Shown: positions 26,037-36,227, counted from the stretch's first letter. The stretch is 64,000 bases of DNA from Ethanoligenens harbinense YUAN-3 (GCF_000178115.2 NC_014828.1:1333310-1397309), one strand, 5' to 3'. Notes: generated by a model from the sequence alone, not told the origin. A program made the numbers and translations.

Positions 26037-27292
26037 TATGTTACCGGCTCCGGGACCGGATCTCGGGAGTTGACTTTCTCAATGCATTCAGCAAGTTCCT
26101 GTTTCTGCTGTTCGGAAGTACCGATATAGTTGTACATGAGATATCTCGTATCGACAACGATTCCCTGGATACGCTCATAGTTTTCCCTATTGCCGCGCCA
26201 GTCTCCGACCGCTTCTCCGATGTTACCCATATTTCCGTTGATCATGAACAGATTGTTGGCCTTGTTGTATGGCATTATGAAAGCATTATACAATCTTTCG
26301 TTCGGAAGTTCTTTTGTCCGCTTTATATATTCTCCGTATGTAATCTGTTTGTTAATATCAGAGCCGTTCGGCAGATGTTCCGGATTCGCACTCCATCCAT
26401 ACTTGTAGAGTTTGGCATCAAGCACATAATATTTGTCACTGTAGACCATGATCGTATCTGGCTGCAGAGGCCTTTTTTCGTGGACCCTGCCATAATCGAG
26501 CAGCCATCTGGTTCGCGGGAAATACTGCTCTTTATCCTCAACACCGAACGCCTTATCGATCATTCGCTCCCACACTGTATCAAAGAAGTCCGTACCGAAG
26601 AAATACTGCTTGTCTGAACTCCTTTTATCGATATATACAAGCATATCTCTCATAGCTGTGAACAATCCCTGTTCCACGTCATTATGTGTGGCCGCAAGTT
26701 TTTTATTAAGGATATAGATCGATTCTTTCGTGCTCGGATGTGGTCCGGGATTATCCGGCATAAAGGGGACATAAAGCCATCCCATCTTATCAAAGGCTTC
26801 GTAAACACAATACCTGTGTATCTGGGTAATTTGCTTGTTGGAATTCGGTGTAACAGAGCGGATTGTCATATTAGTGAATACCAGAGAACCGTTTTTCTGT
26901 ATCAGAGCTCTCTGCTCCCTTACGGTACGTGGCCAGTTTGCACTGCCCTTTGTATCTGTTCTGTACTGAGGGTCGGTTTCAACATAGTAACGCCCGGTCC
27001 GCAGAAAATCTCTGATAATTTTTAAATATGAATGCATTGGGAAATCGACAGTCCTCGGTGCCTCAAACTTGGAAGCCTCGATTACCCGGTCCTCTTTCAT
27101 AAAAGCAGCCAGAACACTAAGCAGATTGTTGATATCGATACGGAGATCATCGTCATCGTCCGGCAGCTGATAGCCGATAGGGAAATAGATGATGGCATCT
27201 TCAGTATCCGCCTTGACGCCAACAAAACTGTCACCATCCTCATTGGTATTCACATGACAGCGTTCCCGGATATTTTTTCCCAAATCCATCAT
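26036..27292 (-). CDS. LlaJI-like restriction endonuclease subunit R2
   Basis: 418 aa LlaJI-family protein. The nuclease site is visible as LQPDTIMVYSDKYYVLDAKL (a D...DxK core of the PD-(D/E)xK type), and MYNYIGTSEQQKQELAECI closes the protein. In the LlaJI system (established for Lactococcus, asymmetric site GACGC) R2 supplies DNA recognition and cutting, while R1 is a McrB-like motor; both are needed. The recognition site of this system cannot be read from sequence alone. It lies 29 nt after R1. Confidence 0.82.
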   Translation of the reverse strand: MMDLGKNIRERCHVNTNEDGDSFVGVKADTEDAIIYFPIGYQLPDDDDDLRIDINNLLSVLAAFMKEDRVIEASKFEAPRTVDFPMHSYLKIIRDFLRTGRYYVETDPQYRTDTKGSANWPRTVREQRALIQKNGSLVFTNMTIRSVTPNSNKQITQIHRYCVYEAFDKMGWLYVPFMPDNPGPHPSTKESIYILNKKLAATHNDVEQGLFTAMRDMLVYIDKRSSDKQYFFGTDFFDTVWERMIDKAFGVEDKEQYFPRTRWLLDYGRVHEKRPLQPDTIMVYSDKYYVLDAKLYKYGWSANPEHLPNGSDINKQITYGEYIKRTKELPNERLYNAFIMPYNKANNLFMINGNMGNIGEAVGDWRGNRENYERIQGIVVDTRYLMYNYIGTSEQQKQELAECIEKVNSRDPVPEPVT

Positions 27293-27321
27293 TTATCACC
27301 TCCTAGTGCTATACAGCCACA

Positions 27322-29049
27322 TTACTGCTGTTGTGCAGAATATAGCGTATCGCGCACTGTCTGCTTGAAAATTTTGAACCGGTCCTTCCCTTTATTATAA
27401 ACAAACATCCGGATAACCTGTTCCAGACTCTTGACAATGTCGGTATCGAACAGTGCTTCAGGATTAAACTTGAATGCATCATCCCACAGGTACTTTATGA
27501 CTTTTTCCGGGAACATTCTGTTATGCATCAATGCTTCACGGATTTCAGCAAGTCGAATCTTTTCATCATCATTTATTGTTTCAAGAAGCTCTTTTCCAAG
27601 AAGTGCATTATATTCAGTGAGCAGAGTGGCGTTGCCTTCTGCAGGAATCGCTCTCTCATCAAAAGTAAGGTCACCTTCATGGACAAAATAAACCCCGAGG
27701 CGTTTGTCTTCAGCAGATGCCATTTTAGACTTGTTTCCGATAATGATTGTATTAACTGTTTCACAGAACCTCTTCCAGGTCACTCCGGTATCAAGTATCA
27801 AAGCATTGGCAAGAGAAGATCTGACATTATCAAAATTGTTTTCGATTAGTCTCATACGCCATCTGCGCTGGAACGCCGTATCAAGTGTAAACACATTCTG
27901 GTCAGAGGTGTTCATCGTACCTATGATGGAAAGATTTGATGGAATGCGAACCTTATGAGTAGGGCCTTTGTATATGTAGTCAGCCATATGCTTATGTGTT
28001 ATACCATACTCACTCGTTCCGACCGGATAGCCATCATCTCCGTCATGCATTTCAACTTTTCTGTCAAGGAGCTGGAATATTTCTCCGAAGATAGCCGGTG
28101 CGTTGCCGCGGTTGACTTCTTCTATGATGAGAATATATTCTTTCGTCGGATTTATATACGCATCTCGAAGAATCGTTGTAAAAGGCCCGGGTGTAAATTC
28201 GTAAGTAACCTGTTTGTCTTTATCTACAACAGGCAATATCTGTCCAACAAAATCTGCATTAGTATAATCAGGATGGAAAACCAAGCGTTCCACTAAACAC
28301 CCAGGTTTGCAGTACTCATGTTCAATAGTCCAGCTCTTGCCGGAACCAGGAACACCATAGAGAAGAATATTGGTTCCACCTGCTTTTCTCTCGACAGTAT
28401 CATAGTTCACCGTCAGCCTGCCAAACATAAAAACCGTACTGTCATTGGAAGCATTTGCAGAAAGATACATATTCTTTCCGCTGCCAAGGTTCACATCTTT
28501 TTTTACTCCGAAAGCTTCGTACGACGATTCAGATTTCCGCTTTACAATTACAAGATAATCATCTACATTCAACTGCTCACGCAAAGGCATCAGGTCATCA
28601 CCGTAGCAGATTTGCAGTGTAGGATTCCCATTCCCTTGACCATCATCGTTAAGGATTCTCCTTCGAATCTGAATAGAGTCCGGTCTCCAAGAATCCGTTG
28701 TGCCTCGTGCAGCACCGCTCAACTGCTCGACATTCCTAATATTGATACGGGCTGGAATCGAAATCCTCCAGCTTTTGAAAGAAGAGTTCAATGTCAAAGT
28801 CGGAAAAAAGTCTTCCGTTTTTTTGGAGCCCTCTACTGACTCTCGTTCACTTGTCAATTGTATCTGTGTGGCGTGGCTTGCTCTCCGTGCTTTATTCAAG
28901 CTGTCTGTATTTTTTAGCTGGATGATGAGCAACCCGACGGCGTCATCCCAAGAAAACGAACCGTCCTCGACATAAGAAAGTGCACTTTTCAAGTCAGAGC
29001 GATAACGCTCAAACTCATCCGCCATATTCGCTGTGACATCGTTCGGCAT
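27322..29049 (-). CDS. McrB-like AAA+ GTPase, LlaJI-type R1 subunit
   Basis: About 575 aa. The C-terminal half is a McrB-type AAA+ domain: Walker A LLYGVPGSGKSWTIEH, Walker B EYILIIEEVNRGNAPAIFGE with the McrB-specific NRGN, and sensor IIGTMNTSDQNVFTLD followed by the arginine finger region FQRRWRMRL. The N-terminal part probably binds DNA or R2. The ORF opens 27 nt earlier, but GGGGAGGA precedes the MPNDVTANM start. In LlaJI the R1 subunit couples nucleotide hydrolysis to cleavage. Confidence 0.85.
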   Translation of the reverse strand: MPNDVTANMADEFERYRSDLKSALSYVEDGSFSWDDAVGLLIIQLKNTDSLNKARRASHATQIQLTSERESVEGSKKTEDFFPTLTLNSSFKSWRISIPARINIRNVEQLSGAARGTTDSWRPDSIQIRRRILNDDGQGNGNPTLQICYGDDLMPLREQLNVDDYLVIVKRKSESSYEAFGVKKDVNLGSGKNMYLSANASNDSTVFMFGRLTVNYDTVERKAGGTNILLYGVPGSGKSWTIEHEYCKPGCLVERLVFHPDYTNADFVGQILPVVDKDKQVTYEFTPGPFTTILRDAYINPTKEYILIIEEVNRGNAPAIFGEIFQLLDRKVEMHDGDDGYPVGTSEYGITHKHMADYIYKGPTHKVRIPSNLSIIGTMNTSDQNVFTLDTAFQRRWRMRLIENNFDNVRSSLANALILDTGVTWKRFCETVNTIIIGNKSKMASAEDKRLGVYFVHEGDLTFDERAIPAEGNATLLTEYNALLGKELLETINDDEKIRLAEIREALMHNRMFPEKVIKYLWDDAFKFNPEALFDTDIVKSLEQVIRMFVYNKGKDRFKIFKQTVRDTLYSAQQQ

Positions 29050-29072
29050 AATACAATCCTCCCCGTTTGTAA

Positions 29073-30113
29073 TCACAAATAACTGTTCAAAAAATGTTCT
29101 ATAACTGCCTGAGCAAGATTAACCGGAAGCGCATTACCTATAAGTTTATACTGCGTAGAATAGGCAAGCTTGAGGTTCTTTGCTATCTCTGCATATTTGT
29201 CAGGGAATCCTTGCAATCGGAATCCCTCTAATGGAGTAATCCTGCGTATAGGTTCCGTGTCCAAATTCACGCTTGGACGCACATACGGATCAGTACCGGC
29301 AATGTATGCTTCGCTAAAGTAATTATCCTGGTTTGCTCTATGCCATTTCGCCATTGTTGCAGTCAACGGTCTCGCTATTGCATTATCAATATTCACATCA
29401 CCTTCCCAGTTTGAAGGCTTAGTGAGAATCGTTCTTCGTGACCCCTGCGGTATGTAGTGTTTTGGATCGACTGCTCCTTTTTCAAGAAGATGCCACGTTG
29501 TAGGATATTTCGCGGTTTTTAAATCTACCACAGGCGGTTCTGAGATTCCTTTTGGCTCTGTCAGGTCCTTTCTGATTCCGCAGAAGAAGATACGGTTTCT
29601 CTTCTGTGGCAATCCGTAATCAGATGCCAACAAATTCCACGTGTGCAGAATATACCCGTTTCCGATCTCACAGAGAGCCTTTTTCATTTCATCAAGAAGG
29701 CTCCCGTTCTGTATGGTGTGAATTTTCTGAACATTCTCCAGGACAAAATATTTCGGCTTATAGTAATCAAGCATATCAAGGATATAAAAGAACAATTGTC
29801 CCCTTGGATCGTCAAAGCCCTTGCGATAGCCCACATTAGAAAACGACTGGCATGGAAATCCTGCAAACAGAATATCAAAGTCTGACACCATTATTCCGTT
29901 CGGATTTTTTTTAGTCTTGATATCTTTTACATCCTGTATCTTTTGAGTCCCCTCCGAAGAGCAGGCTACGTCGTAGAACTTCTGTGCGCTCTTATCAATC
30001 TCACAGTAGGCTACATGGCGAAATTCATATTTATTACTTTTTATTTGTTGTACGCCATAATAAAAACCTCCTATGCCCGCAAAACAGTCGAAAAATCTAA
30101 TTACTTCCTTCAT
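29073..30113 (-). CDS. DNA (cytosine-5) methyltransferase, LlaJI-type M2
   Basis: 346 aa. m5C motifs in order: I (FDCFAGIGGFYYG), IV (DILFAGFPCQSFSNVGYRKG) with the catalytic Cys, VI (VLENVQ), VIII (LPQKRNRIFFCGI), and IX/X (RRITPLEGFRLQGFP, YKLIGNALPV). A short target-recognition region lies between VIII and IX. The start overlaps the M1 stop by 4 nt (ATGA). Two different m5C enzymes are needed for an asymmetric site, one per strand. Confidence 0.92.
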   Translation of the reverse strand: MKEVIRFFDCFAGIGGFYYGVQQIKSNKYEFRHVAYCEIDKSAQKFYDVACSSEGTQKIQDVKDIKTKKNPNGIMVSDFDILFAGFPCQSFSNVGYRKGFDDPRGQLFFYILDMLDYYKPKYFVLENVQKIHTIQNGSLLDEMKKALCEIGNGYILHTWNLLASDYGLPQKRNRIFFCGIRKDLTEPKGISEPPVVDLKTAKYPTTWHLLEKGAVDPKHYIPQGSRRTILTKPSNWEGDVNIDNAIARPLTATMAKWHRANQDNYFSEAYIAGTDPYVRPSVNLDTEPIRRITPLEGFRLQGFPDKYAEIAKNLKLAYSTQYKLIGNALPVNLAQAVIEHFLNSYL

Positions 30114-31426
30114 GCTCTGTATATCCTCTCCAGCACTTGTTTAAGTCCGCTGGCCAACACTCTCGCCATAAGCGGACTGACTGCATTTCCGATTTGTCTG
30201 TACCATTCATTTGGGGAACCAAGGAAAAGGTAATCATCTGGAAAACCCTGAACTCTTGCTGCTTCTCGTGGTGACAGACCTCTTGCTTGGTACGGATGAA
30301 TGTACATATTGCAGTCATAATACATATGTGCCGTTATCGCTTTACATGGTTCCTCTGCAAGCAACTTGTCAAATTTGTCACGAAAAATATCTGCACGACT
30401 TTTATATGGGTTAATCTCTTGAATACTTTCTGCATCTGATTTTTCTCCCGGTCTTAAAAGCTGAAATATCTGTATATCGCGGTCATTATTGTATTTGCTC
30501 CTATGATTCAACAAGGGGACTCTGATAGGTAGTCCCTGATTAACCAGCCGTGCATATTCAGAGTCAGCGTCATGAAATCCTGCAACCGTATATCCCCACA
30601 CCGCATTTTCACTATATGTGCTATTTTTCATTGTTTTCGCTTCCAAGGCGGGCAAATCACATATTGCATCCCACAACGAGAGTGTTGTCCCCCTCATATG
30701 TCTCTGCAACTCATCCTTGAATAATTGATACAGTTCTCCAGAGATTCTCTGGTGTTCTTTTTTGATGCCCAGGATGAATGCCCTCTTCCTGTTTTGAGGG
30801 AAACCGAAATCTTTCGTGTTAAACACGAGCGGTTCACAGGCAATATAGCCCACTTTGCTAAAGTCCCGCTTGATTTTGCTGTACAACTGTAGTATACCTT
30901 CGACATTCTCCAAGAGAAATATGTCCGGTTTTGCTTGGCCTACTGAATGAACATAAAATCTGTAAAGCTCGTTTCGTTCATCATTTTCCTTTTTATGTTT
31001 ATTGACCACGCTAAATCCTTGACATGGAGGGCCCCCCACAACTACTGGAACATGAGGAAATATATCCTGGTTCACTATTTCACGGATGTCTTCGTGAATA
31101 ATACTTCCATCCGTAAGCCATGGCCTGTTAAATCTATATGTCAAAACAGCCGACTGATCCTTATCAACAGCAGCCACAGGCCTAAATCCTTCTTGCTCCA
31201 AGCCTACGGATAGTCCGCCTGCACCGCAGAACAAGTCAATGAAATCGTACTGAAAGTCTGCGAGATCAGGATTGCCGAACTTCACTCTATAGTAATCAAG
31301 CAGCTGACGCTGAATCTCATCCTTGTCAACTGATCTGTCAATTATTTTGATTTTTGAAAAAACGCTGTTTAGCTGATCAACGATGAATGTATCGTTATTT
31401 ATTGCTGTAATATTTTGCTTCAGCAT
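30110..31426 (-). CDS. DNA (cytosine-5) methyltransferase, LlaJI-type M1
   Basis: 438 aa m5C methyltransferase. Motif I is FIDLFCGAGGLSVGLEQEGF, IV VVGGPPCQGFSVVNKH, VI IFLLENVEG, VIII FGFPQNRKRAFILGI and IX/X LSPREAARVQGFPDDY with RQIGNAVSPL. Only distantly similar to M2, so it probably recognises the other strand of the same asymmetric site. First methyltransferase of the operon, 23 nt after the small HTH gene. Confidence 0.92.
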   Translation of the reverse strand: MLKQNITAINNDTFIVDQLNSVFSKIKIIDRSVDKDEIQRQLLDYYRVKFGNPDLADFQYDFIDLFCGAGGLSVGLEQEGFRPVAAVDKDQSAVLTYRFNRPWLTDGSIIHEDIREIVNQDIFPHVPVVVGGPPCQGFSVVNKHKKENDERNELYRFYVHSVGQAKPDIFLLENVEGILQLYSKIKRDFSKVGYIACEPLVFNTKDFGFPQNRKRAFILGIKKEHQRISGELYQLFKDELQRHMRGTTLSLWDAICDLPALEAKTMKNSTYSENAVWGYTVAGFHDADSEYARLVNQGLPIRVPLLNHRSKYNNDRDIQIFQLLRPGEKSDAESIQEINPYKSRADIFRDKFDKLLAEEPCKAITAHMYYDCNMYIHPYQARGLSPREAARVQGFPDDYLFLGSPNEWYRQIGNAVSPLMARVLASGLKQVLERIYRA

Positions 31427-31448
31427 ATTCTTACTTCGTTCCTCTCAG

Positions 31449-31640
31449 TCATATTGCACTCTTGCCGCTATTCACCCAATCATCCAGTTCGGAACGCTTG
31501 AACTTCCAGAGCCGCCCTATCTGATGCGCAGGAAGATCTTCCTTCTGTTTTATCCATTTCCGCAGAGTTACTGGTTTGATGTTCAAGTATTCTGCAGCGT
31601 CCTCAAGGCTGATATAGTTATCATCTGTTCTTTCGCTCAT
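31449..31640 (-). CDS. Small MerR/excisionase-type DNA-binding protein
   Basis: 63 aa. The sequence SLEDAAEYLNIKPVTLRKWI and GRLWKFKRSELDDWV is the helix-turn-helix-17 (excisionase/MerR-like) fold. AGAGGTG lies upstream of the ATG. As the first gene before two methyltransferases it is well placed to be the control (C) protein that times restriction after methylation. An excisionase left by a mobile element is the alternative. Confidence 0.7.
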   Translation of the reverse strand: MSERTDDNYISLEDAAEYLNIKPVTLRKWIKQKEDLPAHQIGRLWKFKRSELDDWVNSGKSAI

Positions 31641-31798
31641 GTACGTTCACCTCTTCAAGTCGCTAAAGGCATAAACCCACAAAATAAATTATAGCTCTTT
31701 GCTACATGTAAGTCAATGTTTTTTGATATACATCGATACGAAATGGTATTAAATAGCACTTTGAAAACATGGTTGCAGAGTATTCTTGTTATCTCTTT

Positions 31799-31900
31799 GC
31801 GGAGTGCCGCCGAAGCATACTTTTTCATGACAAGTGGGTTGATAACACTGACAAACAGCCCTGCTTGTTTGAGACTGGTCAACAGTGGTGGTCTCGGAGA
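31799..31900 (-). mobile_element. IS110-family transposase fragment
   Basis: The minus strand reads PPLLTSLKQAGLFVSVINPL then VMKKYASAALRK, a highly conserved block in the N-terminal DEDD domain of IS110 transposases. It ends where the next conserved residues (GKTDKID) should be. Only about 34 codons remain, within a 300-nt stretch (31641-31947) that otherwise holds no gene. Confidence 0.55.
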
Positions 31901-31947
31901 GAGCAAAAGTCCTCAACCAAATCTTTTAACGTTTCCTCACACTATTT

Positions 31948-32547
31948 AATCTCTGAGGGTTTAATTCCCCGCCGCTTGCGGCGTTAAATAAAAGGGTATA
32001 AAATTGGTATAACAAAAAACGAGAAGAGGGAAGAGATGAGTGAGTATATTCATAAATCTCACAATGTCTCAGTGCTGATGTACCATTTTGTATGCCCCGC
32101 TAAATATCGCAGAGCGATATTTAGCGAAGAAGTTACCAAAACACTCGTAGAAGTGTGCGGAGGAATAAGCGAACGATTTGAGATGTACTTTGTTGAAATA
32201 GGTACAGATAAAAATCATGTGCATTTTCTAATACAATCAGTACCCAAGTACAGCCCGACGAAAATAATCACAACAGTGAAAAGTATAACAGCACGAGAAA
32301 TATTTTCTAAACATCCGGAAGTAAAAAAACAATTATGGGGTGGAGAATTATGGACGGATGGATATTTTGTGAATACGGTAAGCAAATTTGGCAGTGAAGA
32401 AGTAATAAAAAGATACTTGCAGAATCAGGGTAAGACAGAGGAGTATAAACAACTTTACAAAGTTGAAACAATAGAACAACTCACGTTGTTTTAGCAAGGG
32501 TAGGGTTAGCATTGGATACCCCGCCGCTTGCGGCGGGGTGATTCATT
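31948..32547 (+). mobile_element. IS200-like element, copy 1 (identical to 62729-63328)
   Basis: 600 bp, the same length and sequence as the second copy. Both sit 3' of TATTT with no target duplication, as expected of single-strand IS200/IS605 transposition. Hairpins built on CCGCCGCTTGCGGCG lie near the left end and again at the right end. It encodes only TnpA, with no TnpB. Confidence 0.9.
32036..32494 (+). CDS. tnpA: IS200 transposase TnpA (Y1 HUH nuclease)
   Basis: 152 aa. HNVSVLMYHFVCPAKYRRAI is the N-terminal strand; the HUH motif lies in TDKNHVHFLIQSVP and the catalytic Tyr in the helix RYLQNQGKTEEY. Full length and apparently active. AGAGGGAAGAG lies before the ATG. Confidence 0.94.
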   Translation: MSEYIHKSHNVSVLMYHFVCPAKYRRAIFSEEVTKTLVEVCGGISERFEMYFVEIGTDKNHVHFLIQSVPKYSPTKIITTVKSITAREIFSKHPEVKKQLWGGELWTDGYFVNTVSKFGSEEVIKRYLQNQGKTEEYKQLYKVETIEQLTLF

Positions 32548-33059
32548 TATTCCTCATAGCTGCTTTCCTTGCAGGGTAAGTCGGCAAACGGGCCTCCCGT
32601 CCCAACTGACCGGCAAGCGACAACTGATTATATAGAAAAAGAGCTTCCGGAGATTGATGAAATCCTCGGAAGCCCTTTATTTCAAGCCTTTTTCGGCACA
32701 TCGCTGCCGGGTAAGGCTTTTTCTGTTTGTATCAAAGACGGTAAGAACATAGACCCTGCGTGTGGAAGCGTAACATTTTTCGAAGCCTTTTCTGATTATA
32801 ATGGAAATAGCGACCATTTTAGCCTATAATAAATTTCAAGAAGGTAAAAAAGAGGTGGATTATCGTGGCGATCATAGCTTGTCCCGAATGCGGTAACCGA
32901 AGATGATGTTACGCCGAACGATGACTTTAACATTGGCGGTAACAGAATCAGCTTGAAAACGCTCGACTTGAATCGAGACTGGAGTACCATAACGGAACAG
33001 TTGGATAATCTGTGCGAATAGCTGGCAAAAAGCATTTTGGCTCCATAGGAGGGTATTCT
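32548..33059 (+). other. Remnants of small genes upstream of the helicase
   Basis: An open frame at about 32569-32829 ends in FFGTSLPGKAFSVCIKDGKN and lacks a recognisable family. After it, GTGGCGATCATAGCTTGTCC reads AIIACPECGN, the start of a zinc-ribbon protein, and stops after a few codons. A further frame ends NRDWSTITEQLDNLCE. The last two may be the two ends of one gene with its middle deleted. I see no intact gene. Confidence 0.35.
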
Positions 33060-35519
33060 ATGCCAACAACGATGTTAAAAATAGATGAGGCAATTCAGGA
33101 AAGCAATAAAATTATTTGCCGCCAGATTAGTCGTCTGGGTGAATCTACTAGGGGCGAGGTTTCACAGGAAGTCTTAGAATCGCTAAGGCATTTTGTGGAG
33201 CATATCCTTCTTAAAGTTTATGCCAATGGCGATGATATAGAGGATACGCAGGAAAATGTTAAGGCGGCGGTCAAACACGCAAAGAGTAACTCTAATTTGA
33301 AACATTTGTCGCGGTTTCACCATTTTCTGCAGGTGTCTGTCTCTCATCGTGCTTTAAAAGAGCAGAATGCCGAACGGCTAATGCTGAAATATTATGAGTA
33401 TCTGTTGCGGATTAGGAATTTCTTGCACGATCGTTATTCCCTTGACGTGCTTGCTAACCTTGAGCAGTTCCCATTGGAAACAGACGAGAGTCTAACAGAG
33501 TATTATAAGAAAATCGCTGAAAAGGTTAGTGAATACAATACTCCGATACACGGCGAGTTCCGTTATGACCGCTTTTACGTGCAGAAAATCAAGCCGTTTT
33601 TTGTTGACGGTAAAATATATTATGAGGTAGCTTTTGTTCCAGCAAATGACAATGCGAGCAAAACTGATCGTATTATCGCTTTTACCGATATAGAGGTAAC
33701 GAGCTTTTATGCCGTAAAGTTTGCCATTGCCAACAACAACATAGAAATCCTCGGCAAACATATGCCCATCCGCATTATTGTGGACTGGGAAGTAAACATT
33801 CGGCCTTGCGAACTAAAAAACTTCACGGCAATTATTGAAAGGATGCCCAGAGAGTATGGTAAAGCTGAACAACGCGAACTTAGCCGATATCTAACTGAAA
33901 CCGGGCTTAGCCTATCGGAAATTGTTATGTTTTCTGATGAGGCATTTGCGGCAGTTCGTGACCGTATTGTGCCTAAAACAGAAGCCACGCACTTCTTTGA
34001 TTGCCTAGAAACTTGCAGAAATCTTATAAAGCGGGAAGCAGCCGGTAGCAATATACTGCGATATTTACTTCACCATATGACAAACCGTGTTCTCAAAGCC
34101 CAGTTCCATATAACATATACACAAATGCAAGAAATTCGTGGCTGCCATCTTTTGAGCGGACTTTATCTTGATTATAAATGCATTCCGTTCGATGAAATGC
34201 CGTTTTGCTCGGGTTTGAAAAGCCATGTTCCGAGCCTTTCGGATTTGTTTGAATGCCTTGATGCAAACGGTCGTGAGCACGAGATTTTAGCGTGGCTTAT
34301 AAAAAACAATACTGAACAGCAAGATATGCTTTTTACTCCGCTTGAAAAAAATGAAGACGGGAAATATAAACTCGGCAATTTTGACGATGTTGCTGCTCTC
34401 GTAAAAACGTATAATGAAAAACTTTACGATTCGCCAAAGCAGCAACTTCGTAAAATGATAATTAAGTACGACCATGTTTTTATTAACAGCTACAAGGAGG
34501 ATACGGTATCAATCATTAAGACGATTAAAGGGCTTACCAAAAGCGGTATTGACAACTACGCTAATTTGGTAAGCTACTGGATGCAAACTACCAGTCAAGT
34601 GAACAGCGAAGAGAAAAAGCAAGCCTTGCTCGGAATGTTTACCGACTCAAAAGCGGCTCTTGTTTATGGTTCGGCTGGAACAGGCAAGTCGTACTTGATT
34701 AACCATATCTCGCATTTATTTGCTGATAAATCAAGACTGTACTTAGCACAAACAAACCCCGCCGTAAATAATATGAGGCGAAAAGTTACAGCTTCAGCGG
34801 ATAGCACTTTTATGACAATATCGAAATTTACGAACCCATATTACAAAGGAAAAACCGAGTTTGACATTCTTATAATTGACGAGTGTAGTACGGTAAACAA
34901 CCATGATATGAGAACTATTCTCAGTCAAGCGAATTTCGAGTTGCTTGTTTTAGTCGGCGATACATATCAGATAGAGGCTATTGAGTTTGGCAACTGGTTT
35001 GATGCTGTGCGTAGTTTCTTGCCGGAAGCCTCTGTATGCGAGCTAACGAAGCCTTACAGAAGTGATAGCCCCGCTTTATTAAAACTTTGGAGCGATGTCC
35101 GAAAAATGGAAGATGATATTTTTGAACTCTTGCAAACATATAGCTACTCGGCAAATTTAGATGCGACAATTTTCACTCCCGCTGCTGAAAATGAGATAAT
35201 CCTATGCCTTAACTACGGTGGTCTGTATGGCATAAACAACATCAATCATTTTCTGCAAGAAAGCAATAATGGTAAGGAAATATGGTGGGGCGTTCAGCGT
35301 TATAAGGTGGGCGACCCGATTCTATTCAATGACTCGGCGGATAAGTTTTTTACACGAATTGATGACCAAGTTCCTGTTATTCATAACAATATGAAAGGTC
35401 GCATTATTGATTTTGAAGTGCTAAACGAGGGAAAATCAAACGAAAGTAGCCAATTCGATATTGAGATTGACAGACCTCTTATTGAAATGGATGCAAAAAT
35501 ATGGACTTCACGATTGTAA
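33060..35519 (+). pseudogene. SF1 (RecD/Pif1-like) helicase, main part before a frameshift
   Basis: About 820 aa. The first 500 residues are an unfamiliar helical region. Then come the helicase motifs I (ALVYGSAGTGKSYLINH), II (DILIIDECSTVNN), III (LLVLVGDTYQIEAIEFG) and IV (ELTKPYRSD). The frame ends early at WTSRL. The lost motifs V-VI are in the next frame, overlapping from 35501. AGGAGGG lies 6 nt before the ATG. One base appears missing in the A-run of GATGCAAAAATATGG; six A would restore DAKNMDFTIV. Possible roles are mobile-element or defence-related unwinding. Confidence 0.7.
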
Positions 35520-35863
35520 GGAATGCAGCCAACGGGAATTCTGTCATACGCTTTGCCGTAAACAAAAACAAAAGCACCGATGAAGACGATGACGGCGTTT
35601 CAAAAACACTCGTACCGTTCCAAATTGCTTACGCCGTATCTATTCACAAGGCACAGGGCTTGGAGTACGACTCTGTCAAAGTTATCATAACCGATGAGAT
35701 TGACGAATTGATAACTCACAGCATTTTTTACACCGCAATAACCCGTGCAAGAAAATCGCTGAAAATATACTGGACGCAATCTGTCGAAAAGAAAGTGCTT
35801 GAACGGATAGAACCGAAGGATAATGAAAAAGATGTGGCACTGCTAAAGCTAGAAATAATATGA
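35501..35863 (+). pseudogene. SF1 helicase, C-terminal part after the frameshift
   Basis: The frame reads MDFTIVRNAANGNSVIRFAV, then PFQIAYAVSIHKAQGLEYDS (motif V) and FYTAITRARKSLKIYW (motif VI), the RecD/UvrD-type C-terminus that the previous frame lacks. Alone it could not work. Whether the break is real or an error in a homopolymer cannot be told here. Confidence 0.7.
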
Positions 35864-35943
35864 CCGCACGTCAAAAAATTCTCGCTTTCTGCCTTACTTT
35901 TTCCGCCGCCTACGACGACTTCCCGCAAACTGAAAAACGATAA
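35860..35943 (+). pseudogene. MmcQ/YjbR family protein, N-terminal stub
   Basis: 27 codons. The start overlaps the helicase stop (ATGA) and reads MTARQKILAFCLTFSAAYDD then FPQ, which matches the first helix and strand of MmcQ/YjbR proteins. It then stops. The overlap suggests that helicase and MmcQ were once translationally coupled. Confidence 0.5.
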
Positions 35944-36183
35944 AACACTTACCTGATATTAATCTGATGCTATCGTTCTAATCAGTGAGTGGAGACAGGT
36001 CGGGCATATACCCCACGATTACCTCCATAAATGCCACGAATACCCTATAAATTACACGATTACTTGAAGCACACAGGCTTAAAACCCAAAAAAGGCAAAC
36101 AGTCGCTGCGGAAATTACTCCACGGCGGCTGTGCTTTATGTGCTGATAACGGCTGAAAAGCCTTTATTTCAAGGGATTTTTAG
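35944..36183. other. Gene-free stretch left of the tRNA fragment
   Basis: Contains CACGATTAC twice (near 36015 and 36055) within sequence of no coding potential. I see no gene or RNA. Confidence 0.3.
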
Positions 36184-36226
36184 CAAAAAAGAAGCACCAC
36201 TATTCTATCAAAATAGTGGTGCTTCT
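36184..36226 (-). terminator. Strong terminator next to the tRNA-Ser fragment
   Basis: On the minus strand a perfect 15-bp stem (AGAAGCACCACTATT with its complement, loop TTGAT) is followed by TTTTTT. It begins just after the CCA end of the tRNA fragment, as expected for the original tRNA gene terminator. Confidence 0.75.
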
Positions 36227-36227
36227 A

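Noticed and set aside
31716-31987. Plus-strand frames between the restriction operon and IS200
   Set aside because: They overlap an IS110 remnant on the other strand and the IS200 left end; no ribosome binding site.
33012-33059. Upstream start of the SF1 helicase (MRIAGKKHFG)
   Set aside because: It overlaps remnants of another gene, while the ATG at 33060 has AGGAGGG at ideal spacing.
35495-35515. Programmed -1 frameshift in the SF1 helicase
   Set aside because: The A-run has only five A and the zero-frame codons do not form an X XXY YYZ site; a lost base is more likely.
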